Below are positions 18,404 through 25,766 of a stretch of 64,000 nt of DNA, piece after piece. Position 1 is the stretch's first letter; every line of letters starts with the position of its first letter. Source of the DNA: Arsukibacterium tuosuense (lineage in GTDB: Bacteria > Pseudomonadota > Gammaproteobacteria > Steroidobacterales > GCA-2729495). The translations under genes were made by a program, and so were the position numbers. The DNA lies in the NCBI GenBank assembly GCA_945872065.1, contig CAMBYH010000004.1, positions 1-64,000 on the forward strand. The letters run 5' to 3'. The notes below the pieces were generated by a model. It saw nothing but the letters and a program-made list of their open reading frames with translations, ran no database searches and was not told the origin of the DNA.

Positions 18404-19720
18404 ATGACAGCGCCTTCTGCCATCGAGACCGCCGAGGTTACCGCCCTTACCCTGGAAGGCAGTGGGGTCCTGGCCCCCGGCGGCAAGCGCGTCCTGGTGC
18501 CGGGAGCATTGACCGGCGAGGAAGTCACGTTTCGGCGGCAGCGGCGCCGGCGAAACTACGACGAAGGAGTCCTTCTCGACATTCGCCGCCCGTCCCCGGA
18601 CCGGGTTGTGCCCCCCTGCGAGTACTTCGGACGGTGCGGTGGCTGCTCTCTCCAGCACCTCTCTCCGGACGCGCAGCTGGCGATGAAGCAGACCACCCTG
18701 CTCCAGAGCCTGGCACGAATCGGTGAGGTACAGCCGGCTTCGGTTCTGCCGCCCATTCGCGGAGCCGTGTGGGGCTATAGGCGCAGAGCCCGCCTTGCGG
18801 TCCGCCATGTCGAGCGCAAGGGGCGGGTACTGGTTGGCTTTCGGGAGCACGAGAAGCCCTGGGTGGTGGATATGCTGTCCTGCGCGGTTGCCGACCCCGC
18901 CATCAGCCGGCTGATCGAACCCTTGTCCGGACTGATCGGCGCGCTGTCCATCCGCGCCCGACTGCCCCAGGTGGAAGCCACCGTGGCAGACAATGCCACC
19001 GCCCTGGTGTTTCGCGTCCTGGACGCGCCGACAGCTGCGGACCTGGAGCAACTGGCGGAGTTCGCCGCGCGCCACGCAGTGCGCATCTACCTGCAGCCAG
19101 GAAATCCGGATTCGGTAGTCCCGCTCCATCCGGAAGAGCCTGCGGACGAGCTGCACTACCGGCTCCCGGCCTATGACCTGGCCCTCACCTTTGGGCCAAC
19201 TGATTTCATCCAGGTGCATGGTGAGGTGAACCGGCAGATGGTGGATCAGGCCATCCGCCTGCTGGCACCCACTGCTGCCGACCGCGTCCTGGATCTCTAC
19301 TGCGGCATTGGCAATTTCACGCTTCCGCTAGCCCGGCAGGCCGGCGAGGTCCTGGGCCTTGAAGGAGCGGGGGCCATGATCCGGCGGGGGCAGCACAACG
19401 CCGCGCTGGCCGGTCTCGCCAGCGTGCGCTTTGTCGAGGCGGACCTCTCCGGTGCAGGCGTTGAGGGTGCATGGACCCGGGAGCGCTTCGATCTGGTGCT
19501 GCTCGATCCGCCGCGAACCGGGGCAGTCGAGCTGCTGCCGGCGCTGGGCAAGCTTGCGGTACGGCGGATCGTCTATGTGTCCTGTCACCCCGGGACCCTG
19601 GCCCGGGATGCCGGGCTCCTTGTCCGGGAGCACGGTTACAGGCTCATCAGCGCGGGCGTGATGGACATGTTTCCCCACACCAGCCATGTGGAATCCATGG
19701 CGCTCTTCGAGCGCGCCTGA
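18404..19720 (+). CDS. rlmD: 23S rRNA (uracil-1939-C5)-methyltransferase RlmD
   Basis: RlmD methylates U1939 of 23S rRNA using S-adenosylmethionine. The 438-aa protein has an N-terminal TRAM domain, the Fe-S cysteine set CEYFGRCGGC plus a later Cys (MLSCAV), the SAM-binding motif VLDLYCGIGNFTLPLA and the catalytic cysteine in YVSCHPGTLARD. Length and motifs are typical. It starts 11 bp after the exonuclease gene. Confidence 0.96.
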   Translation: MTAPSAIETAEVTALTLEGSGVLAPGGKRVLVPGALTGEEVTFRRQRRRRNYDEGVLLDIRRPSPDRVVPPCEYFGRCGGCSLQHLSPDAQLAMKQTTLLQSLARIGEVQPASVLPPIRGAVWGYRRRARLAVRHVERKGRVLVGFREHEKPWVVDMLSCAVADPAISRLIEPLSGLIGALSIRARLPQVEATVADNATALVFRVLDAPTAADLEQLAEFAARHAVRIYLQPGNPDSVVPLHPEEPADELHYRLPAYDLALTFGPTDFIQVHGEVNRQMVDQAIRLLAPTAADRVLDLYCGIGNFTLPLARQAGEVLGLEGAGAMIRRGQHNAALAGLASVRFVEADLSGAGVEGAWTRERFDLVLLDPPRTGAVELLPALGKLAVRRIVYVSCHPGTLARDAGLLVREHGYRLISAGVMDMFPHTSHVESMALFERA

Positions 19721-19725
19721 GCCCT

Positions 19726-20217
19726 GTGGTGGTGTCGACCGTGGAGCTCTCGATCAGCCTGACGCGGCAGACTCTGCAGGTCATCCGTGAGGAGCATGTT
19801 GAGCGAGAGTTTCTCGTTTCCACCTCGCGCTATGGACCGGGGGAGCAGCAGGGCAGCCTCTGCACGCCCCGGGGTCGCCACGTCATTCGCGCCAGGATTG
19901 GTGGCCAACTGCCAGTAGGCGCGGTGCTCCGGGGTCGACGGCCAACGGGCGCGGTGTACTCGCCGGAGCTGCAGCGGCAGTCGCCCGGAAGGGACTGGAT
20001 ACTGAGCCGAATCCTGTGGCTCTCGGGCCTGGAGCCGGGCAGGAACCGCCTCGGCAGCGTGGATACGATGCGACGGTACATCTACATTCATGGGACACCC
20101 GATCAGGAACCGATGGGCGTGCCCTTCTCCCACGGATGCATCAGAATGCGTAACACCGACGTGTGCTGGCTGTTCGACGCTGTCGTGCCGGGCACGCTGG
20201 TAAATCTGGTTCCCTGA
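19726..20217 (+). CDS. Small L,D-transpeptidase (YkuD domain)
   Basis: The product is a minimal YkuD catalytic domain of about 163 aa. The active-site region IHGTPDQEPMGVPFSHGCIR contains the paired histidines and catalytic cysteine, followed by an M-R-N extension. Three consecutive GTG codons at 19726, 19729 and 19732 precede the conserved sequence STVELSISLTRQTLQV, so the exact start is uncertain. No clear signal peptide is seen, unlike the larger L,D-transpeptidase at 57139. It sits directly before nagZ, a peptidoglycan-recycling gene. Confidence 0.85.
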   Translation: MVVSTVELSISLTRQTLQVIREEHVEREFLVSTSRYGPGEQQGSLCTPRGRHVIRARIGGQLPVGAVLRGRRPTGAVYSPELQRQSPGRDWILSRILWLSGLEPGRNRLGSVDTMRRYIYIHGTPDQEPMGVPFSHGCIRMRNTDVCWLFDAVVPGTLVNLVP

Positions 20218-20232
20218 CGCAACGGACTGGCG

Positions 20233-21282
20233 ATGACCCTCGGGCCCCTGATGGTGGATGTTTACGGCCTGGCGCTCACGCCCGCTGAGAGGGTCCGGCT
20301 TCGGGATCCCCTGGTGGGCGCCGTTATTCTCTTTAGCCGAAATTTCCAGGACCTTGCCCAGGTTCGGGAACTGGTCGCTGAAATCCGCAGTGTGCGTTCA
20401 CCCCCGCTGCTGGTCGCTGTGGATCAGGAGGGTGGGCGGGTCCAGCGTTTCCGCACCGGGTTCTATCCCCTCCCGCCACTGCGCTGGCTGGGGCACCAGT
20501 ACGATCTCGACAACGCCCGCGGCGTGCAACTGGCCCAGACCTGCGGCTGGCTGATGGCTGCCGAGGTCCTGGATACCGGCGTGGACTTCAGCTTCGCGCC
20601 CGTGGTGGATCTGGACTATGGCTTGAGCGAGGTTATCGGCGACCGCTCCTTTCACCGGGAGCCGGAGATCGTGGCGGAACTCGCCTCCGCTTACGTCCTC
20701 GGCATGCACAAGGCCGGGATGATCGCAGTCGCCAAGCACTTCCCGGGCCATGGCTACGTCGTCGCTGACTCTCATCTGGACCTGCCAGTGGATCACCGCA
20801 CGCTGCCGGAGCTCTACGACGATCTGCTGCCCTACGGGCGGCTGATCCGCCAGGGCGTGAATGGCGTCATGATTGCCCACGTGCGCTACCCGCAGGTGGA
20901 TGCTGACGTGGCGAGCCTTTCATCCTACTGGCTGCGGACAGCATTACGTGGCGACTTTGGCTTTGGCGGGGTGATTTTTTCCGATGACCTGAGCATGAAG
21001 GCGCTCGTGAGCGAAGGCGACATGCCCGAACGGGCCCGGCGGGCCCTCAGTGCCGGTGCTGACATGGCCCTGATCTGCAACGATCCCCTTGCGGCCGACG
21101 CGACTCTCGAGGCCCTGAAGCACGATAGCCACCCCGCGGGCCAGGTTGTCAGCCAGGCTCGCCTCGTCACGCTGCGTCGGCGGCCCGTCGCGGACGATGG
21201 TTTTCGCGGGTCGCTTCCCTGGCGACAGGCCGTAGCTGCCCTGGACAGGGCCCAGGCTCCACCGGGACTGTCCCTCAGCTGA
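20233..21282 (+). CDS. nagZ: Beta-N-acetylglucosaminidase NagZ
   Basis: NagZ removes GlcNAc from 1,6-anhydromuropeptides in the cytoplasm during cell-wall recycling. The 349-aa family 3 glycoside hydrolase has DQEGGRVQRFRTGF, the signature KHFPGHGYVVADSH (with the catalytic His of the Asp-His dyad) and the nucleophile segment FSDDLSMKAL. The TGATG arrangement overlaps the next gene's start by one base. Confidence 0.96.
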   Translation: MTLGPLMVDVYGLALTPAERVRLRDPLVGAVILFSRNFQDLAQVRELVAEIRSVRSPPLLVAVDQEGGRVQRFRTGFYPLPPLRWLGHQYDLDNARGVQLAQTCGWLMAAEVLDTGVDFSFAPVVDLDYGLSEVIGDRSFHREPEIVAELASAYVLGMHKAGMIAVAKHFPGHGYVVADSHLDLPVDHRTLPELYDDLLPYGRLIRQGVNGVMIAHVRYPQVDADVASLSSYWLRTALRGDFGFGGVIFSDDLSMKALVSEGDMPERARRALSAGADMALICNDPLAADATLEALKHDSHPAGQVVSQARLVTLRRRPVADDGFRGSLPWRQAVAALDRAQAPPGLSLS

Positions 21283-21827
21283 TGGACCCCACCGTACCTG
21301 GAGCACACCTGCTGGTAGCACGGGGCGAGGTCGATGCCGCCTTCGGCAGGCTTGCGGCAGCCACACAGCCTCTAATCGACCGCGACACCTGCGTCCTGAT
21401 GGGCGTGTTGCTCGGGGGTCTGCTGCCCCTCGCGCGGCTGGCCAGCCAGCTCCAGGGTGACTTCATCCTGGACACTTGCCGGGTCGGGCGCTACGGCGAC
21501 GCCACGCGGGGTGGTTTACCCCAGTGGCTGGCCCAGCCCCGGGCCACGCTTCGGGACCGGCATGTCATCCTTGTGGACGACATCTACGACGAGGGCGTGA
21601 CGCTGGAATTCCTGATCCGTCATTGCCAGCAGGCGGGTGCCCGGCATATCACCACACTCGTGCTGGTGCACAAGCGCCACGGCCGGGTGCAGTTCGGACC
21701 AGCGCCGGATCTGGTGGGTCTCGAAGTCGGAGACGAGTACGTGTTCGGGTGCGGGATGGACTACCAGGGACACTGGCGGCACCTGCCGGATATCTGGGGC
21801 GTGCCCGGTGCCTCCGGAGGCGCATGA
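21282..21827 (+). CDS. Hypoxanthine-guanine-type phosphoribosyltransferase
   Basis: This 181-aa type I phosphoribosyltransferase has the PRPP-binding motif VILVDDIYDEGVTLEFL at about 97-113 and GVLLGGLLPLARLAS, the pattern of the hypoxanthine/guanine group. Its likely role is conversion of hypoxanthine to IMP. The next gene is a methylthioinosine-type phosphorylase that releases hypoxanthine, so the two would form a consecutive salvage step, as in the nagZ neighbourhood of Pseudomonas. Confidence 0.85.
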   Translation: MDPTVPGAHLLVARGEVDAAFGRLAAATQPLIDRDTCVLMGVLLGGLLPLARLASQLQGDFILDTCRVGRYGDATRGGLPQWLAQPRATLRDRHVILVDDIYDEGVTLEFLIRHCQQAGARHITTLVLVHKRHGRVQFGPAPDLVGLEVGDEYVFGCGMDYQGHWRHLPDIWGVPGASGGA

Positions 21828-21834
21828 AGGGCCG

Positions 21835-22581
21835 ATGATGCGCCTGGGCGTTATCGGTGGTACGGGGTCGGCGCAGCTGTTTGGCCCCGGTGAAGTGCTG
21901 GCGCTGGAACCCGGGCCTTGGGGCCCTGTATCGGCTCCGCTGCAGCGGCATCGCTTTGGTCATGCCGAAGTGCTGTTTCTGGCCCGCCATGGCGCACCTG
22001 CTGGCCCGACGATTCCGCCCCACAGGATCAACTATCGGGCCAACCTGTGGGCCTTCCGGGAACTCGGTGTGGACCAGGTGCTGGGCATCAATGCTGTGGG
22101 GGGCATCACGCCGCCAGCGACCCCCGGGCGACTGGTCATACCTGATCAGCTTATCGACTACACCTGGGGCCGCGAGCACACCTTCACGGGCAACGAGGTG
22201 TTTCCCCTGCAACATGTGGATTTCACCCAGCCGTTCACTCGGTCCCTTCGCGACTGTCTGCTGGCAGCTGGCAAGGCGTCCGGGCTGGATCTGGTTCCAG
22301 CCGGCACCTATGGCGCCACCCAGGGCCCGCGCCTGGAGACGGCGGCTGAGATTGACCGCCTTGAGCGGGATGGCTGCGACGTGGTGGGCATGACGGCCAT
22401 GCCCGAGGCGGTACTGGCCCGGGAACTGAACATTGCCTACGCCATCTGCTGTGTCGTGGTGAACAGGGCTGCAGGCCGCAACCCGGGCGGGGAGTCCATT
22501 CACGCTGAAATTGCCGCCTCTCTGGGGACCGGAATGGCCGACGTGAAGCGCCTCGTCATGGGCATGCTGGCAGCGCATTGA
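21835..22581 (+). CDS. S-methyl-5'-thioinosine phosphorylase (MTIP/MTAP family)
   Basis: The 248-aa protein belongs to the MTAP/PNP phosphorylase family (MRLGVIGGTGSAQLF at the N-terminus, RHG and HRINYRANLWAF phosphate-site segments, GMTAMPEAVLARELNIAY). Where adenine-specific MTAPs have Asp in a TDYDCW motif, this protein reads VVNRAAGRNPGG: an Asn at the base-recognition position as in 6-oxopurine enzymes, supporting methylthioinosine (or another 6-oxopurine nucleoside) as substrate. The start could be ATG 21835 or 21838; AAGGG at 21827 favours the second by spacing. Confidence 0.85.
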   Translation: MMRLGVIGGTGSAQLFGPGEVLALEPGPWGPVSAPLQRHRFGHAEVLFLARHGAPAGPTIPPHRINYRANLWAFRELGVDQVLGINAVGGITPPATPGRLVIPDQLIDYTWGREHTFTGNEVFPLQHVDFTQPFTRSLRDCLLAAGKASGLDLVPAGTYGATQGPRLETAAEIDRLERDGCDVVGMTAMPEAVLARELNIAYAICCVVVNRAAGRNPGGESIHAEIAASLGTGMADVKRLVMGMLAAH

Positions 22582-22672
22582 ACAGATTCGCCGGGCTTCG
22601 CGCCGGTCAGTGACCGCCTTCACAGAACTCCGCTTTACCTAAGGCTAGGATTCGCGTCCGGGTGGTGCGCAG

Positions 22673-22690
22673 CCGCGGAGGGGTCCGCGG
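22673..22690 (+). other. Leader hairpin upstream of the PAS-GGDEF gene
   Basis: A perfect 7-bp stem (CCGCGGA / TCCGCGG) with a GGGG loop ends 24 nt before the ATG of the downstream gene. There is no T-tract, so it is not a terminator; it lies in what should be the 5' leader. Confidence 0.45.
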
Positions 22691-22714
22691 TGACGTATCG
22701 CATAAAGTTGAGAT

Positions 22715-23677
22715 ATGACTTCTAACTCATTGAAAAAGCTTAATCGCCATATGCTGCGCCAGGCCCTGGATGCGGTCGCCGCGCCGGCTCTGATTATCGA
22801 TGCCCAGCACCGGGACCGGCAGGTCGTCTATGCCAACGCTGCTGCCGGCCGGGCCCTTGGTCTCCACCCCAATGAACTGATCGGCCGCTCTACCGACAGC
22901 CTCGCCGATGGCGCGTTCGATCCCGCATCTCCGGATCCCTGGCGGCCCCGAACTTCCCAGGGCGGCACTGTGGAACTCCGTCCCGCACCGCTGTATGACC
23001 AGCCCGGCAAAGCCAGTTACTGGCTGCTGACCGCGGTTCCTGGCAGCGATATGGCCCCACCTCGTGCCATGGAACCTGCTGCCCTGAAGACCACCCCCCC
23101 GATGGCCGGGACGGGCGTGTTTACGGCCACGGACGTCTGGGCCCGCAGCCTGCGGGATGAGCGAACAGACGCCGTGACGGGTATCCCCGGCCGGAACGCA
23201 CTCCTCGAAGTCCTGCTCCGCGACTGGTCAGTGGCGCGCCGCGAGCAGCAGCGCCTGAGCATCATCGTTTTCCGGATCGATGCACTAGAGAGCTATCACA
23301 GTCTGTTTGGTCGCCACGCCACGGAGGCCTGTCTGCGCAAGGTGGCGCATGCCATTGCGAATTCCCTGCAGCGCGCTGCGGACTACTGCGCCCGGGTTGG
23401 GCACGACCGGTTTGCCGTCATGATCGGTGGCGCGGAAGAAGACCGGGTGGCAGCGTTTGCCGAACGCATTGCCCAGCGGGTCCGCGACCTGGCGATTCAT
23501 CATCCCCGTTCCCAGCTTGCCCGCTATCTCACGGTGTCGTGGACGCTTGCCTCAGAGATCCCGTCGGCCCTGGCAGAGGAGCCCGGGCTGCTGGAAGACG
23601 CTGAAGCATGCATCAGGGGCAAGAGTCGACTGGAAGCCCAGGAAAAAGACCAGGACCTGAGTGCTGACGTCGGCTGA
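22715..23677 (+). CDS. PAS domain protein with degenerate GGDEF domain
   Basis: The 320-aa soluble protein has an N-terminal PAS-like domain (about 18-85: APALIIDAQHRDRQVVYANAAAGRALG) and a C-terminal GGDEF-type domain (about 150-305: TGIPGRNALLEVLLRDW to ARYLTVSW). The active-site loop reads RVGHDRFAVMI where active cyclases have R-Y-G-G-D-E-F, so the second Gly and the catalytic Glu are replaced (GHDRF). It is therefore unlikely to make cyclic di-GMP. It may bind nucleotides or act through protein contacts. It is a single gene, convergent with the HupE-like gene. Confidence 0.8.
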   Translation: MTSNSLKKLNRHMLRQALDAVAAPALIIDAQHRDRQVVYANAAAGRALGLHPNELIGRSTDSLADGAFDPASPDPWRPRTSQGGTVELRPAPLYDQPGKASYWLLTAVPGSDMAPPRAMEPAALKTTPPMAGTGVFTATDVWARSLRDERTDAVTGIPGRNALLEVLLRDWSVARREQQRLSIIVFRIDALESYHSLFGRHATEACLRKVAHAIANSLQRAADYCARVGHDRFAVMIGGAEEDRVAAFAERIAQRVRDLAIHHPRSQLARYLTVSWTLASEIPSALAEEPGLLEDAEACIRGKSRLEAQEKDQDLSADVG

Positions 23678-23689
23678 CGAGCACGTCAG
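23664..23689. other. Inverted repeat between convergent genes
   Basis: CTGACGT and ACGTCAG form a 7-bp stem around a 12-nt loop, spanning the last codons of the PAS-GGDEF gene and its stop region. It may contribute to bidirectional termination but lacks a T-tract. Confidence 0.3.
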
Positions 23690-23695
23690 GCTGAC

Positions 23696-24856
23696 TTAGC
23701 CCAGGACTCTGGCTATCGTCCAGTAGGCGCCCACCAGGGCGATCAGTGCGGAAGCCGGGACCACGACCCGATTCCGGTACCAGGGTCGCCGGCTGAACCA
23801 GAAGCCCACCGTTAGCAGCGCTGCTCCGATCACCGTGAGCTGGCCGAGTTCCACCCCGACGTTGAAGGCGATCAGCGCTGGCAGGAATTCCCCGGCGGGC
23901 AAGCCCAGTTCCTTGAGCACACCGGCAAAGCCCAGCCCGTGCAGCAGGCCGAAGCCGAAGACGATCCAGACCCGCCAGGGCTTGAGTTCGCCGCTCACGA
24001 TGTTCTCCACGGCGACGTAGACGATGGACAGGGCGATCAGTGGTTCCACGACCGACGCCGGCAGCGAAATGAGTCCGTACAGGGACAGACCCAGTGTGAT
24101 CGAGTGGGCGACGGTAAACGCTGTTACCTGATAGAGCAGCGGTCGCCAGTGCACTGAAAGCAGGAAGATCCCCAGGACAAACAGAATGTGGTCGAGGCCC
24201 TTCGGCAGGATGTGGGTGTAGCCAAGAACTGTGTAGTCGCGGAACACATCGGCCCTGGTGCGCACAGGGACCAGGGCCGGGTCCAGCTGAAACGGCGCGC
24301 TCTCCGTTCCTGCAGTCAGCCAGTCGGCACGGACAATGGTCCCGTCGGGCAGCGCGAGGCGCAACGCGCTCTCGCCAAACTCCGGTGCGTAGCGCCACGT
24401 CAATGCCTTGCTCCCGGCTGGAATGGCGCCACTGAGCGTGACCGTCGTCAGCCGCTCCACCCCAGTGTTGCCGACCGGCGGAATATCGACTTGAGTCTCG
24501 GCGGGAGACACCGGCCTGCCGTCGAAGCGCAGGGTGATACCCCCAAGCAGTCGCGGGGCAAACTCCTCATACCGGGCCTGCAAAGACGCCGGTGGCAGTT
24601 CCCGCAACGCGTTGTAGGTCCCCGCCTGGGGGGCCTGGCTCGTGTCTTCATGCTCCGGGCCGATACCCGCCAGTAGTGCCTCCAGATTCAGCTGCAGGGC
24701 CGCTGTGTAGGTGCCATCGGCATTGAACGTGACGGTAACGATAGCCGGACGGAGCCGGTGCGCCATGGCCATCTGGGTAGCGAGGAGCCCACCGAGGAGT
24801 GCAAGAGTCAGGACCCCGGTAAGCAGCGAGGTGGGTGGTCGCAGTCGTCGGCTCAC
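23696..24856 (-). CDS. HupE/UreJ-family membrane protein
   Basis: The 386-aa protein has a signal peptide (likely cleavage at AMA-HRLRP, about residue 32), a periplasmic N-terminal domain of about 170 residues and then six or seven membrane segments. The membrane part carries HILPKGLDHILFVLGIFLL, TAFTVAHSITLGLSLYG and FGFGLLHGLGFAGVL, the histidine-rich motifs of HupE/UreJ, a family linked to nickel or cobalt entry. The first residue of the predicted mature protein is His. The GTG at 24856 is 39 bp from the divergent DUF4198 gene. No hydrogenase or urease genes occur in the window, so the metal is unassigned. Confidence 0.85.
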   Translation of the reverse strand: MSRRLRPPTSLLTGVLTLALLGGLLATQMAMAHRLRPAIVTVTFNADGTYTAALQLNLEALLAGIGPEHEDTSQAPQAGTYNALRELPPASLQARYEEFAPRLLGGITLRFDGRPVSPAETQVDIPPVGNTGVERLTTVTLSGAIPAGSKALTWRYAPEFGESALRLALPDGTIVRADWLTAGTESAPFQLDPALVPVRTRADVFRDYTVLGYTHILPKGLDHILFVLGIFLLSVHWRPLLYQVTAFTVAHSITLGLSLYGLISLPASVVEPLIALSIVYVAVENIVSGELKPWRVWIVFGFGLLHGLGFAGVLKELGLPAGEFLPALIAFNVGVELGQLTVIGAALLTVGFWFSRRPWYRNRVVVPASALIALVGAYWTIARVLG

Positions 24857-24895
24857 GGCAACATCTCGCTCGAGGGACTGTGAGAGACTAACTGA

Positions 24896-25753
24896 ATGAA
24901 AGCGCTACTCACCAGTTCCCCGCTACGCGGCATTGCGCTGGTTTTCCTGGCGGGCGTCTGGGGCGAGCCGGCAGGGGCGCACGACTTCTGGATCGAGCCA
25001 GCGGTGTTTGTGGCGGCTATTGGCACCAAAGTACCCGTCAGCCTGCGCGTTGGCGAAGACTTCAATGGCACGAGCCAGCCCTACGTGAAGGACTGGTTTC
25101 TGGATTTCTCGGTCACTTCAGCGGCGGGACGCGAGCCGGTGATGGGTTTTGCCGGTGACGATCCGGCCGCCACGCTCATCCTTAAGTCTCCGGGGCTGAG
25201 GCTGATCGGCTATCACAGCGCCCGATCCTTTGTGGATCTCGAAGCGGAGCGCTTCAACAAGTACCTGCGCTCCGAGGGGCTCGAGCGGATTCAGGCGCTG
25301 CGCGAGGAGCGCGGGGCAGCCCAGGCCAACGGGCGGGAATACTATTCCCGGTGTGCCAAGTCTCTGATCGGTGTTACTGGTCCCGCAGTCACCTCTGTGG
25401 ACCGTTCTGGCTACGACCAGCCGCTGGGCTATCCACTGGAACTGCTGCCGCGAGCCAACCCCTACGCGCTGTTCCCGGGCGACCGGTTGCCGATTGCCCT
25501 CTGGTACCAGGGAAAACCCATCGAGGGCGTGCTGGTCATTGCCTTTACTGCCGACCAGCCAGCCCGGCGATTCCAGGCGCGCACCGGGAAGGACGGTATC
25601 GTCAAGCTGCCCCTCGATCGCGCCGGGAGCTGGCTGGTCAAGGCCGTACACATGATCCCTGTGCCGGCCACCGACCCGGCGGCGGACTGGGAGAGCTTCT
25701 GGGCTTCCCTGACCTTTGAGGTTCGCGCCCGGGACGCCTTGTCGGCGCGCTGA
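24896..25753 (+). CDS. DUF4198 exported protein
   Basis: The 285-aa product has a signal peptide ending AGA, with the mature protein predicted to begin HDFWIEPAVFVAAIGTKVPV, the typical start of DUF4198 proteins, a beta-rich periplasmic family often encoded beside metal transporters (NikK-like). A second domain after about 175 has the appearance of a beta-sandwich (GKPIEGVLVIAFTADQPARR, GSWLVKAVHM). Its closest neighbour is the divergent HupE/UreJ gene, with only 39 bp between, so they probably share a regulatory region. Metal binding by the N-terminal His is an inference. Confidence 0.82.
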   Translation: MKALLTSSPLRGIALVFLAGVWGEPAGAHDFWIEPAVFVAAIGTKVPVSLRVGEDFNGTSQPYVKDWFLDFSVTSAAGREPVMGFAGDDPAATLILKSPGLRLIGYHSARSFVDLEAERFNKYLRSEGLERIQALREERGAAQANGREYYSRCAKSLIGVTGPAVTSVDRSGYDQPLGYPLELLPRANPYALFPGDRLPIALWYQGKPIEGVLVIAFTADQPARRFQARTGKDGIVKLPLDRAGSWLVKAVHMIPVPATDPAADWESFWASLTFEVRARDALSAR

Positions 25754-25766
25754 CCGGAAGTGCCTG

